Below, piece after piece: positions 12,561 through 25,075 of a stretch of DNA of 64,000 nt. The DNA is from Porites lobata (Eukaryota; Cnidaria; Anthozoa; Scleractinia; Poritidae). The DNA is taken from assembly GCA_942486035.1 (NCBI GenBank), contig CALNXK010000045.1, positions 1,218,501-1,282,500 of the forward strand, in the 5' to 3' direction. The position numbers and the translations under genes were made by a program. Each line of letters starts with the position of its first letter. The first letter of the stretch is position 1. The notes under the pieces were generated by a model. That model had not been told where the DNA came from. It worked only from the letters and a program-made list of their open reading frames with translations, and ran no database searches.

Positions 12561-13845
12561 TTATTTAGAGATTTGCCAGTACGAAATAATATATCTATCT
12601 ATCCCATCACTGCCGTTAATGTACTAAACAACGGCTTTCATTTTAATGACCATTATTATTTTGTAAGAACACGTTATAGTATCAACAACGTGGGAACCTT
12701 CAGGAAGAACAAGACATCTGTTAAACGTTTATATTACTCCGCTTTTTTATCACCCTCTTCAAAGTTAAAATCATGCTATGTACCTTTATGTTCAAACAAA
12801 AGTTAGAATAACATCATGACAAAATTTGAACTTCAAATATTAAGTTAACCTTTCCTCTCATAATCACTCATGCAAGGGGGTAGAAATTGGACAAACCATT
12901 GAACTGAAACCTCTTAACTTCATCTGTACTGATTTCGAATGGCACCATCTGTTTTGAGTACTTTGTAAAATGAAATTTCATGGTTTTATGTCCCTGTTTG
13001 GGGACTGTAATCAAGCTGAACTCACTGCGTGTAGCTGCGGCTAAATATTCGGACGTTGTTAAAAGTTTATTTCGTAGATTTGAACCCTTTGCCTATCACT
13101 TTCTTCCACTGAAACGTGAAGTATAACATTCAAGTTTCTACTCTCTTCAATCAGTTTCATTCTTTGTTCGAGAAGCAACTGTAAGTTAGACAGCTCGGCA
13201 GGCATTCTTTTTTGTAAATGAGTGCTTTCTTTCCAAGCAGGTGTTAACATAGCAACGCCACCAAAAAAATCCCGTTACCTACCAACGTCATAAAAAAAAC
13301 TCGTTTCTTAAGTAAAAATTTTAATTGACGCATAGTCTGCATACTTCTTTGCTTATTTACATACTTCAGTTTTTAACAAATCCCTCGTGGCATTTCATTG
13401 CCCACAACAAAATTCCTAGGGATATGTACATCACGCAAAGAAAAATATAAAATGACAGGATGAAATAAGTTGAAACAAAAATACCTAAAGTGTGAATTTG
13501 ATCATTTAAGGAACCGACTTGTCTGCGTTACAAAAATTTATGGTGTTCATAAAGTCACTCAGAGATTTAGTTTGTTGCATTCTTAGATCTGAATTATTTC
13601 AAAGTTCAACAGTCCTGTGCTAATAGAGTGGAAAAATAGCTGTCTCGATATGTTTTGTACAAGGGAATTTCGATTACGAGAAATATATTAAGGTGTATGG
13701 TCTGAAAGACGCTTTGTTGACTGGTAATATGAAGAGGGTGGTTTGAATGGGTGCACCACACGAGAGAGCCTTTTGTGTTGCTGTTCCATTGTACAAATTT
13801 ATTGTGGTGTTTTACTTGTCACGTTCATCGCTATTTCCTTTTGTC
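12561..13845. other. intergenic, no gene recognised
   Basis: AT-rich sequence with short open frames only. I see no exon, RNA gene or well-defined repeat. Confidence 0.45.
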
Positions 13846-13849
13846 AAGT

Positions 13850-14400
13850 CAATCCCTCTGTTACTCCAGCTGTATTGTTCTCCAGCAAGTTAACGCTTTG
13901 TTTGTGTTATGTAGCGCATTACCTTTACCAAGCTTATTATCACACAAGTCTGTTTCGGGGAGCGGAGGCGGGGGGTGACCTCCCTATGAACATATGAAAG
14001 AGACGGGCATGCTCGTCGAAAATTTGAATTAAACCCCTAAGTGAGAGTAATATGGGCGTGTCTTTGGCTTCTTCAGGCAAACAATTACCAGAATCATTCT
14101 ACAGCTATAGTGATTTAAATGACGGGAAACATGTCGAAGTTAATGCTTGTTTTGTGTTTGTAGCGCACTACCCTTACTTAGTTTATGATAACACGAGTCC
14201 GTTTCGGGGGTGACTTCCGTATGAAAGAGACGTCCATTTGCAAAAAAAACAAAAAACTAATAAAGTGAGGCCAATCTGGACCGCGAGGCTATGGCCCTCT
14301 TTGACCCCTAAAAGAGACTTCCCAAAGCACACAAACAATTACCAGGGCCATTTGATTTCAACTGCCTGAAAGAAGTCGAAATTGACTGCTCCGTTTGGCA
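13850..14400 (+). repeat. degenerate direct duplication, ~250-bp unit, 2 to 2.3 copies
   Basis: The first copy carries AACGCTTTGTTTGTGTTATG, GTAGCGCATTACC, ACAAGTCTGTTTCGGGG and CATATGAAAGAGACG (about 13892-14005). The same order recurs 250 bp later as TAATGCTTGTTTTGTG, GTAGCGCACTACC, ACGAGTCCGTTTCGGGG and TATGAAAGAGACG (about 14141-14233). CAAACAATTACCAG also occurs twice, at about 14079 and 14332. A third partial start (GAAGTCGAAATTGACTGCTCC) lies near 14373. It is non-coding and its origin is unknown. Confidence 0.6.
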
Positions 14401-14825
14401 CCGATAGTATGAGAGAGTTTAATTTCTTTTTGTTGTCAGACCCAGCCGGGTTGTATAATATTGACCAATCACAAAAGCTTAAATTAAATGCACAGTAACC
14501 CTTTTAGCTCGCGTCTACTTCATCGCCCTAAATACCATAAAGGGTAGAAAATTCAGAAAACGATAATTTCAGATTCCAAGGACTTCAATGGAGGTTTCTT
14601 TTCCCATATGTGAAATTAATTTTCTTGTTTAAAATAAAACAACCAAAAGAATAAGAGATACTGCATTGCATAAGTTAACTTCGAACAAACTGCCGTGACA
14701 GTATTCTGACCTTTATGTTTCCAATATTTGACTATTGAAAACCGATCGAAAAATACATTAATGTCTCTTCACTTCATGGTCCGTCTGATACATGTTTGAT
14801 TCTGCAAGTACAGCACAACCTTCGG

Positions 14826-14852
14826 AGAGGGGGGGGGGAGGGTCGGGGTGGT
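14826..14852 (+). other. guanine-rich tract
   Basis: A run of about ten guanines followed by AGGGTCGGGGTGG gives four or more G-tracts within 27 bases, which fits the general pattern of an intramolecular G-quadruplex. I see no neighbouring gene to give it a role. Confidence 0.4.
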
Positions 14853-16042
14853 TACAAATGTCGTTGTTTATGAAAGTATCAGGAAGGGGCAAAAGAAGTT
14901 GTGTTTTGCTTACTTAACAGACAATCCCTTAAGTGAAAAATTTTCAAGGTGAATTCTCGCGAATCTGTCTTCGTTTCACACCAAAAGATGCTACAGAAAG
15001 GCACGATTGTTGCAAAAGAATCTTCTATTAAAAATAATAAAGTACACGCATCACCCTAAAAAAACAACACTTTCCTTGTTAAAACAACATTATACCGTTT
15101 TAGAATGTTATAATGCTTATCTTGACAAAGAAAAACAACAAGCTTGAGTTATTTATTACGATGATTGCAGTGGAGAAGTCAGTTCGGAGCAAGTCTTGAT
15201 TTAGGGGATTCCATTTTTTAGGTTTTCCGTAAAACCAGTTTTTGGCCTTTTTCAAGGTGATTGACGCTATACCTACTCATTTTGAAAATATCCGATGTGG
15301 TTCAAACTGCGGGACTTTAAAAAATGAGAAGGAGAGTAAAGTAACCGAACCGATATCTCCACATAAGTTGCATTTTTAAAGCAAACTTCAAACACTCATG
15401 CTGCATGATAACCTTTTAGCTTTACATTTTTCTAGTTAGTTAAAACATTTAACTAAGATTTCGATAATTTACCTGTTTAATTCTCCGGAGGTGTGGCTTC
15501 TTAGTGGTGTCAAGTTATAAGTTGGTCAATGATTTCTGGACATTATCATAAATAGCTTTGTTACGGTTAGGGTTTTTGGAACTCGTTACAGTTCCCCGAA
15601 GCATGATGACATTCACCTTACTTCACTATTTCACTAAGAGCGGGACGCGAATTCTTAATTTGGTCAAATTGCTTTTACCAATAGTAAAGAGGCGGGTTGT
15701 TTTGTAGATGTCAGTGTAACCTTGCAAATAGGGACGTTCGTTTTTTTTTATAATACAAAACATTCAGCTGTCTCTCTCCAACCTGAAAAAAAAATTGCGA
15801 AAATCCAGAGTGCTTTCATTGAAAATGAGGTTAAAGAGAACCTCCTACAACGCGACGAAAATCGCACTGAAGTAACAAAGCCTCGCCGCCGTTTTAACTC
15901 TTAATTAAAAAGTTTTCTATGTTAGCAGTAATCGCCTGAGCGCAGAAGGAAATCTAAGAAGACATGAATGCAAATGCTTTTTGGAACCATCTTGTTGCCC
16001 AAGAACCTTGCAACATTGTTGAATACAAGTGGTTGTATTCAA
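14853..16042. other. intergenic, no gene recognised
   Basis: No supported gene, RNA or element. An open frame at 15722-15904 is lysine- and glutamate-rich but unrecognised and short. Confidence 0.4.
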
Positions 16043-16183
16043 TAGACCAATTCTGATATATTAAAATTCATACTTGGCTGCGAGGCTTGGGGGAATATTG
16101 CTGAGCTTGAAGATGATTTCTTTTGTTTTATTTCCCCAAGCCTCGCTGCCAAGTATGAAGTTTAATATATCGAAAATGGTCTA
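16043..16183. mobile_element. 141-bp foldback MITE with TA-flanked TAGACC termini
   Basis: The left arm starts TAGACCAATTCTGATATATT and continues through CATACTTGGCTGCGAGGC. The right arm is its imperfect complement, ending AATATATCGAAAATGGTCTA. The arms are about 55 bp and the loop is about 30 bp. A TA at each end is consistent with a Tc1/mariner-type target site. The element at 42211-42395 shares the TAGACC terminus. No coding capacity. Confidence 0.75.
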
Positions 16184-17236
16184 TTAAATGCCTTAGTGTT
16201 GGCAATGATAATGGATGATGATGACCTTGGACGAGTTTTGAATTAGTATATACTTTTTGTCGCACAACATCAAACACTTCATTTGTGCACGAAGGACAGT
16301 TCACAGCCCGATTAACATGCGCACGTGCACTATTTCTTCTTGTTTGTGTGTTAAACACGCGATCGTCTTATAACAACACGGCGGGATGCGTGTTGACGGT
16401 GTCATTTTGAAGGATCCAGACGCAAAATCGCCCGCCTGACACCAAACAGCATCCTTGGATCTAACAATATTGGATGTTGTTGCTTTCCATGGAACTAACA
16501 ACGCCCAATCACATGCTTTGTTCGCCAGCCAGATATCCGAGACGCGGGATTAGGAAACAGCCAAACGAAAATTCCCAGCACGGAAAACGATTTTTTGCCT
16601 TTTATTGAACGCGCTTTATTAACGTGTAGAATAAATATAATGTAATAGACAAGAAAAAGTGATTTGTTTTGTTTTGTTGTCTTTATTCCTATTGTTATCA
16701 TTACCGCAATAGCGTCACCATGATTTATTACTTAGAAATGCACCTTTGTTAAAGTGTAAAGATATGCCAATAACCACTCCGTATGCTCCACTGCACTATA
16801 TCTTTATTGTCTCTTTAAGTATGAATCACTACTATTCTTTTCGTTTCCCAAGTTAAGCGGGATTAATGAGTCCATTGGCTTTGTTCCAGTTGGAAACTGT
16901 TTTTCTTTGTCATTTGGTTTCGTCTTTTTGTACCTTCTAGATTGACCGAGCGACTCCAAAATCCAAATTCAAGCCGAACATTTCCCCCAAGTTTACTAAT
17001 TTTACTGACCGAAAAATAAAACCCGATATGAAGACATTGCTGAAGAGGTTTCATTTAAACATTACAGCGTAGAGCTCGACTCCAGTTCTAACCTTCTGGA
17101 AAAATTTTACACCTGCCAGTCCAAGAAATGATTGAGTTGTTAATTAATCTTTTAAGCCCGGCCCAAGAGTGTTCATCGTCAAATTTCTCCCTTTAATATT
17201 AATGCTTTACAAAACACATTAGTGACGGGAATAAAG
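16184..17236. other. intergenic, no gene recognised
   Basis: Short open frames only. None carries a recognisable domain or splice context that would make a convincing exon. Confidence 0.4.
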
Positions 17237-17237
17237 G

Positions 17238-17537
17238 ACATCAGAGCCGTAGCTAGCGGGCGGGCAAGGGGCAGCTGCCCCCCTTGGACCCGTTGAGCTA
17301 GACACGTCAAGTCTGTGGATGGATTTGTTTTCTTTAGACTCAGTTATTTTGATTATAGTGACTTGCAATTGTTTGCCATTTTCATATTCGACATAGATTT
17401 TTCGGAGACATATCTCATGACAAGCGCTGAAAATAGCGTTTCGGAGCCTCCAAATTGAAAATTTTCTGGAGGGAGGATACCCCCAGACCCCCCTATCCCC
17501 CAAGTTACAAAAAAAAACCTAGCTTCGGCCCTGACAT
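17238..17537. mobile_element. ~292-bp short interspersed element with 16-bp inverted ends and possible ACAT duplication
   Basis: The left end TCAGAGCCGTAGCTAG and the right end CTAGCTTCGGCCCTGA are inverted repeats with two mismatches. ACAT flanks both sides (17238-17241 and 17534-17537) and could be a 4-bp target-site duplication. The interior contains ATGACAAGCGCTGAAAATAG and a C-rich GACCCCCCTATCCCCCAAG segment, which I recall as part of common anthozoan interspersed repeats. It encodes no protein. The class is not determined. Confidence 0.5.
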
Positions 17538-17570
17538 TATGTAGGATAAATCTTATTGATACTAATTGAT

Positions 17571-18045
17571 TCAAACTCTCCCCACTACTTCTATAGGAAA
17601 CTTATAGGGACAACAAATGAGAATCTGAATTTTGATGTTAGGTTTTAAAGGGTTAACAGACCGAAATGCCCTTATACAATACTTATTGGTGAAAAGACCA
17701 ACAGAAAGATGACAAGTCTTTGTTTCACCACTCAACAAACCGGTCATTAACAGACCAAAATTGTCAATAACATGGTTGAGCTCGACATCGACATTGTCAC
17801 ACGGGCAAAACCTAAAATGAAAGCAAGGCAAGTGGCCTATTATACCCTGAAAGCGCCAGCAGAAGGCGAGCAACTTAAGACAGGCCATTTAAGCAATCGC
17901 CATTTTAACCGGTAATCAAAACACCACAACAACTTCAACTTTAAAACTGGGGCAAGTAAGGATTCCTATACACTTTTGAAAAACCGCTACCAAGTTCTTA
18001 AACTGAAAAACTATGAGCAGACAAATATGTCAGGAGACTACAAAT
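17571..18045. other. unassigned repeat-like segment
   Basis: The sequence from GGGACAACAAATGAGAATCT to TTTTAAAGGGTTAAC (17608-17656) resembles one end of a TTAA-type MITE with an AAAGGGTTAA terminus, but the other end is not found. A 105-codon minus-strand frame at 17571-17888 is cysteine-rich and unrecognised. It overlaps this repeat-like end, so I do not call it a gene. Confidence 0.3.
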
Positions 18046-18059
18046 AGTCTCTCTTTGTT

Positions 18060-18240
18060 TCTTAGTCCGTCGAGCGAGAGGTACAAACGGCCGCGCTGCT
18101 ATCGCGCGCGGTCACTAACTTCGATGAAGAATAAGTAGGGGCAGTCTAATACGTCAGAGTCACTGCCCTTCTAAACTCACTTTTGTCCACAAAGTTCGTC
18201 GGCGCACTTGTCTGGCTGACAACATGCCATCGTCGTAGCA
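18060..18240. promoter_or_regulatory. CpG-rich segment, possible regulatory region
   Basis: CpG dinucleotides are much denser here (CGTCGAGCGAG, CGGCCGCG, ATCGCGCGCGGTC, GTTCGTCGGCGCAC) than in the surrounding AT-rich DNA. A 7-bp stem GGGCAGT...ACTGCCC lies at about 18139-18169. No adjacent gene was recognised, so a promoter or enhancer role is only suggested. Confidence 0.3.
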
Positions 18241-18589
18241 TTAGTGAATGTCAAGCATTGTTATAAACACGAATTCCCCCCCTCCTCCTACCTTACTCTT
18301 CCTCTTCTTTTTCTTTGAAAGCTAAATGTGACTCATTTTAGGTCGGTATCTTTGAAGGGAAAAAGAAATTGTGTTCATCAAAGCAGTTCAAATTTGCCAC
18401 CGGTTTGATTGCTTCTCTCGATAGTTTTTTTAAAGTTTGTTTCGAGAATCGTGAGTGAGAACCAAAACCGGGTTTAATCGAAATTCATTACTCAGGCGTA
18501 TAGTTTCAGTCTTTCATCCAACGATCCGTTACCAGTCTGGCGTCACTATATTCGCATCAAATATAAGAAACTGTTTATTACACACACGA

Positions 18590-18700
18590 AACCTGACCCA
18601 TAACTCAAGGAGGTCAATAAAGTGGTATGTGGACGAAATCTTTTGCCATTACCACTCGAATGAAACCTCGTCAGCTGTACTTTCGCACGACATGAAACTC
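18590..18700 (+). repeat. single diverged copy of the ~106-bp repeat
   Basis: GTATGTGGACGAAATCTTTT, CATTACCACTCGAATGAAACC and GTCAGCTGTACTTTCGCACG match the order and spacing of the piggyBac-like MITE interior at 5039-5100. Confidence 0.5.
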
Positions 18701-21700
18701 TCCTGTTGCCTGCTAACGCCATACTACCGGATAAACATTTCACTCGAGGACGTAATGATGGATACATGCAACGGAGATTGGGCATGAAATCCTTATTCTC
18801 TTAAGCAGAATATCTATATGGTGCCATTTGTTTTTATTTTTGACAAAACAAATGTGGAATTTCGCGAATCAGTTTTGGATTCAGCCACTACATTGAGTTA
18901 AGGTTTAACCAACTGAAACGCACGATAATCGTGAACACTAGAAAATGACAGCGCAATTCCCACCTATATAGTCTCCTATACGTACACGAAAACAGGGGCT
19001 CCCAAGAAGGGGTGTTTAGGATACTGTCGTACGAAGTACTCTTTGTGGCCCATATCATATTGATAAAACGGACATATGTTTGTTAGACTCGATCTTGGCG
19101 ATACAAAGAACACTGATTAGTCAAAGGGGAAAATCAGTAATTAAAAGGTTTTCTTCAAAGACTATCTTAGCATAGAGGAACTATCAATAAATTGGTTTCG
19201 CTCATGAAAAGTTAAATTCCGAATGGTTGCCAATTTAAAAACGTGTCAACGTTGCAAAGGTTTTCCCTTGTTTCTAAGCTGAAACTAGCTCCAAATTAAT
19301 TTGCTTAAAACTCGCATTATTTGTGACGAACAGGCAATTCATTGTATGTGTATGTCTTCAGAACCGGGAAATATAATTTTAACACATTTATATTTGTTAC
19401 GAAAAATCTGAATAATTTTTATGAAATTGCTTCTTTTAATATTTGAAGGGAAAAAGAGTGCACGAAAAGCGTGTGCAGAGTTTCAAGGTTTGAATTTTGT
19501 AATCTTCTCAGAAACGTAAGGCGTTGATTTTCAAAGCTTGAGGCGTTACTTCACTAGACTCTTGTCTGTAGTCTATAATTAGTTGTAAATTTTTGACGAG
19601 AGACCCTTTATTTTTATATTTATACATGTTTCTCTGAAACAATATAAAAGAATGATTTCTCTTGAAGACGTCGATCCAAATCTTCTCTAAGTTTGGTTTC
19701 GAAAAAAAAAACGATTTATTATCGAATCCGTTGATCGCTTCACTATATCCTGACCCATGAATGTAAATTTCACCTGCATCATCCTACCTGTCATAACGAT
19801 AAAAATTAATGAAAACTCACCAAATTTGAGGTTGGGAAAAATAAGTTAGAATATCATGAAAATGTTCTTTTATAACATTAACTTTAAAGATTTGACATTT
19901 ACACTTCCATTTTATCTGCAATTGACCATTCGAGGTAGCAATTAAGATTGTTAGTTCAGTTGTTTGGCTTCGTAGAACAGATGCTTTTTACCTAATGTAT
20001 TTGTCATTTCGACAAGTTAACTAAAAACATAAATACTCATACATTTAACTTATCTGTTTAGTTTGTCACCCGCGTATCGCCTATCGGCTTAATGACTTGG
20101 TTTGATATGCCCCTAACTAGATGTGTAGTTTCTTTGCATGACATTGATCATAAATCAACTTTTAAATTAGTCCCGGCGCATTGACTTTTTTCCTTTAGTA
20201 ATTTTCAATTTGTTTTGTTTTGTCAGTTTTCTTTTTTGCCTTGTTTTTCTTTCCAGGTATTTTAGCTCACAACATATCATAAGTAAACAAAACTATAGGT
20301 TTGTAGGAATTACGTATTTTAAGAAAAATACACATCTGTGTAAGGATTCTGAAATTCAGCTATCAGCAAATAAAAAAGAGGTAGCATTTAAAAGATATTT
20401 TCTTCCAAAAATTGTGTCCAACTACTGATTATTTGAATTATTGAAAATTTTGATTCTGCTATCCCAAGCATGTCACGGATAGGTACATAAATTATTTGTG
20501 ATAGTTTTTTAATTTCTAATTTATTCGTTTACTTTTTCTTCAAAAATAAACAAAAGTTGCAAAACCTTTAAAATTATATGAGCATAGCGTGCCTAAATCC
20601 ATTTTGAATTTGGAAGACAATTATCTATATCCTGCAGCTGAAAAGCAGAATCGCAAAATTGTTGTATTACGTCTTTCCTGAAAAAAGTTTCCATAAAGTA
20701 TTGATCAACTGCAAAGATTGAGAACTTTCGTCCTCTAGACGTGAAATTGTTGTTTTTTTTTCTGTCGAAAACTGCACCTTTCGAAACTGTCTTTGCAATT
20801 TATTACGCGTGCATTTATTGAAGACATGATAATTTGACTTTCAGTTCAGAGGACCAGCCGATATAATATGTCAAATGTGTCATAAACCTCAATTTTAGCT
20901 GGTTGAATGTCATCTGTAATTGTCCATGGTAACACCTGCAATTTTCCTAAGACGCCAGTTAGTTGGCGTTTATTTTCAGAAATTTCTTCTGAAACTAAAC
21001 AATTTTTTTTTTCGCAAGGTGATAGACTGATCAGTTTCAACTTTCACTGAGCGGCTTGTTGTGATCTTGACGAGATAACGTAAATTATTAAGAGAGAATT
21101 AAAATCCGAGGGAATACAGCAATGCTAGGATGGGCTAAATATTGCTATGAAACCTTTAGTAGCTAACGTAAAATACCTTTTTCCGACTTTTTAAAACTGT
21201 CTTCCATTTTATCCTGCCTTGATATTCTGTGCGGTATATTTAAGTGCAATAATGCCGCGATATATTCTTTTTAAGGTTTTGTATGTTATGTAATTTTCGC
21301 TAAAATAGAAAGTAAAAGGGCATGTTTATTAAACACATTTCTTTCATAACTAGCTTGGAAAATTACTTCTTCCTACGTTTCTCTTGATTGCAAACGATTG
21401 TTTATAAAATTGGTGCGAAACGCCATTGTCGCCGCTTCGGTAAATTAAAGATACCTCGAAAGAGGTCTATAAACTATCTTTAATGAACCTTGATAATGAA
21501 GAGTAAACGTTAGCCTGGCAGATCACCTACCTATAAAAGCTCATAAAGATCAGAATACTTTGACTTTTGCCGTGTACATTACTGCCAAAAGAGGCAATTA
21601 TAAGAAACTAAAGAAGACTTTTTGTAACTATTTGTTTCTTGCCGGTCACGTTTTTCTCTTACATTTCAGCAGCAATTGTTATGTAATGAAAATGAATAAA

Positions 21701-24700
21701 ATTCTAAGAAAGCGGAACTCTTTCCACAGTAAAAGATCAGGAGTCTATAAAGAAAAACTAGTTTGTCTTTTTCCGTTTTGGTTAAGGCTTCCTGCTTTTG
21801 ATCACATTTGCATAGTTTTTAATTGCCACGACCTGTTATCATAATAGAGCCTGTTAAAAAAACCCTTTAAACTTCCTTCCCTGCTCCCCCTGGGGTAAGC
21901 ACCAGGGGTGCGTTTCCTAGGTCACACTCGTGCTAAAAGCCCCTTCGAACCTGAAAGCGTTCGACCTTTTCAAATTTATTTTTAAATCAGAACAGCTTGG
22001 AAGTTTTTGTTTGTGTGTGTAGCTAACCAAAGCAAATTGCTTTCAAAAGCATGAACATGGGTGAGCATTCTACACATAGCATCGGTTACTGACCTGAAAA
22101 TCTCAGGTTCTTCGAGAAGTTTACGGCACTGAAAAGGAGGGAAAAAAATAAAGTTTTTATAAAACCTGGAGAAAAAAAAATAGACGCAGCTGATTTGAGT
22201 ACCAATTTTTGTGCTATGGCTTTCAGCTGAATCAGAGTTACCCTCTGGGATGCTCATCAACAACAATTTATAGACTGATGAAGACTTGCTGCTACATGTA
22301 AGACATGTAAGCATTAACAAACAAGAGTTCTTCTTAATAGTCTATTTTTCTCCCGGGCCTCAAACGACTCGCGACAGTGTAATACACTTGAAAACGACAA
22401 AATACTCCTCGGTGCCCTTGAACTGCAACTTTATAAATATCCTTGCGGCCGTGAGCTTCTTTCTGTGAATTTTGTTGAATTTTTACAGCCCATTCAAATC
22501 TTTCCATGATCTTTTAACGGACTAAGTTACTTCTAATTTTTTAAACTGTGGTCCAAATTATTAGCTTTAGGCAATAAACCTCTAGCTTAGTTTTGCAGGT
22601 GATTTTTCATCAAAAATTCGAATTTTTCTTCAATATCATTTAAGGCTCGGCATGGACCCGTACGATTAAATCAGGAACTGCCCAATTAATTTTGAAAAAG
22701 ACGCAAATTAACAAAATACTCAAAGCGTTTTTCAAAAAACTTACCGACAAAGGCCACTTTTTTTTCTAAGCCTTTTTTTTTTCACCAAACTCCTTTTCAC
22801 AGAAATAATTTGCCCATAATCGGGTCCAGCTTCTAAATACTGTTTTGTTTGTATGATATGATCTAAAATCTTGTTTGTTTAAACGAAAGATATTATATTT
22901 ATTTCGTGAGCACGTGATCCGTGCGGGAAAAAGAGATCTGTTTTACGAAGTTTGGCATTTGATCAAGCCGATACTTGCGGTAACAGGAGTCCTTTGATTC
23001 AGCGGAATTATAGATTCCTTCGAAGACAAATCATCGCTTAAACAGCATTTGAAGTGTATTGGACTTCAGTGTAAATTGTTACGTCAGAGCTCATTTTCAG
23101 ATGTAAAGATAACAAAAAAATATACTGTCCTTTTCATGAATAATACTCTTTGGATCATTGTTTTCTAGTTGATCAATTAAAGCCAGTAATGAGTTATTTC
23201 GTCCGTGCGTTATTGCCATAATGTCCTCGCTGTATTGGATTTTAAAGGAAGATTTAACCTGGCGCCTGCCATATAATTGTACAGCAATCGACTGAGTGAT
23301 TTCATTGGTCGATCCTTAGGTCACGCTGTGGTTGGTCAAACTAAAGCACAATGAAACTCTTTTAGCATAATGTAATTGACAGCCGCATTGTCTGTCCTTT
23401 GTATGGTATTTTAGTAACCGTGGTAGTAAAGAAAAACGTGTTCTAACCAACAGCACCTCAGGTGTCATACCTACTCAAGCTCCGGAGTCCACAAGTTAGA
23501 TTACACAGAGGAGTTAACAACCAGTTCAAGAACTTAGTCAACGCAAAATAACTCTAGTTTGGAAAGAATAGAGGTAAGCTAACCGCTTTGTTTAAATTTT
23601 GAGAAAATCACTGTTCTATCGGCCTACCTCGCTCTTTTTTATGCAAAATTTTTCCTGTGGACAAGGTAGTAAGTTGTTACATATGGTTTGCTTTGCTTTA
23701 TAAAACGGCAAAACGGAATAGGTGAACTGATCAACAAAATTTATCAATCAGTTTTTTCGTGAAAAGGCAAAATTTTTGCCAGAGTATTGTGAGTTTGCCA
23801 GTCAAATGGTCGCAAAATTTTTTTTAAAAAAAGGCATTTATGGGATCCTGTACTTAGTATAATACTGTATGCTATAAAGGGGTGATATAGGTCTTCCATG
23901 GTGTGCAGATTTTTGTACTGGAGCGTAAAAACACCACATGAAGCAGGGGAGAAATTGGCTTACATCCGCTCCTCTTGTATAAGTTTGTCGCAGCTTTGAA
24001 AAATCTTTTTAGAAAGAAATATTTATTTTCGTGACTCAAGAGTCCGCGGTGATCTATCACATTAACCCCAAAGTGTACTCTTTTGTATAATGTTACGTTA
24101 AAAAGTAATAGAATATTCTAGGTTCAAGAATATGTACACTCAAAAACAGCTGGCTATTTTTAGCCTAAGATGGGATGAAATAGCGTTCACGCGAATTTTC
24201 GTTGGTGAAGTCTGGCGCAGTTTTCACCAGCCTAGTTAACGCAATGTGTGTTTAGAGAGGTTTCCTTTAGATTAGAATAACTAAATTACATAAAGATCAA
24301 TGCATATGAGCTTTGCTGAAGCTCTGGTTGTGAAACTCCGATTGCTATTTTTGTGATGCCCCAAAAACGATATGTAATCGTAGAAGACTTTTCAAGCACG
24401 CCAAGTGACTTCCGACAAAATTGTACAGTACTAGGTCCTAACACAGCGCTATCGATATGAATTCTAATTTACACACATTTTTTGGTGCTAGGTGATAAGT
24501 GGTGATATTGTGGCCATATCCACAACCAAATTCTTGATGAATAATGGCTGTAAATGAAACCGAACAGATATTCAGTTTTCTCTTTAGCTGTTGTATTATT
24601 ACAGAAGCTAAACGTCTTTAGTCATTAAAGCGGATAAAGTTTGTATTAGGATTGTTTTTGTTTTCTAAGAAATAAGACAGGAACGCGCTTCATCCTATAT

Positions 24701-24764
24701 ATGTCTCTACATTTTAATCGGTTGTAATTATTGTCTGCAAAGTTCGCAAATTTCGTGTGTTGCA
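18701..24764. other. intergenic, no gene recognised
   Basis: A long AT-rich stretch with only short frames. A short GC-rich palindromic patch (CCCCCTGGGGTAAGCACCAGGGG, in two arms) lies at about 21886-21909. I see no gene, RNA or array. Confidence 0.45.
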
Positions 24765-25075
24765 AGGATCGCGTGTGTGTATGATTTATCGCGTGGTTGA
24801 AAACCTATTCGATCAAACGTGACCACAAAAGAAGCCAATCGAGTGTAAAGGGTGTTTTCGGCTGCACGCGCTCGGGAATTTATGTTTCGTCGCGATTAAT
24901 CGGAATGCCGTTAGCAAGGCGACACACAGACAAACGCGGTAATAAGCCAACGAAACCTGGGTGTATTTTTTGCAAAGCGCAGCTTTCGGCTTACCACGAA
25001 AATATCAGTGCACGTGAAAAATGGTCTTAATACAGTCGCCCGCGCAGGAAAACAATACAAAATCCACCCCGCTGA
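24765..25075. promoter_or_regulatory. CpG-dense ~300-bp segment, possible regulatory island
   Basis: By eye there are about 28 CpG dinucleotides in roughly 300 bases (clusters such as TTCGTCGCGATTAATCGG and GTCGCCCGCGC), far above the neighbouring sequence, which is AT-rich and CpG-poor. A 77-codon frame on the plus strand (24797-25030) lies within it but has no recognised domain. The segment may be a conserved unmethylated element or promoter of an unrecognised transcript. An old coding exon cannot be excluded. Confidence 0.35.

Noticed and set aside
17571..17888. 105-codon minus-strand frame
   Set aside because: Unrecognised, overlaps a probable MITE end (AAAGGGTTAA), and has no exon boundaries or coding pattern.
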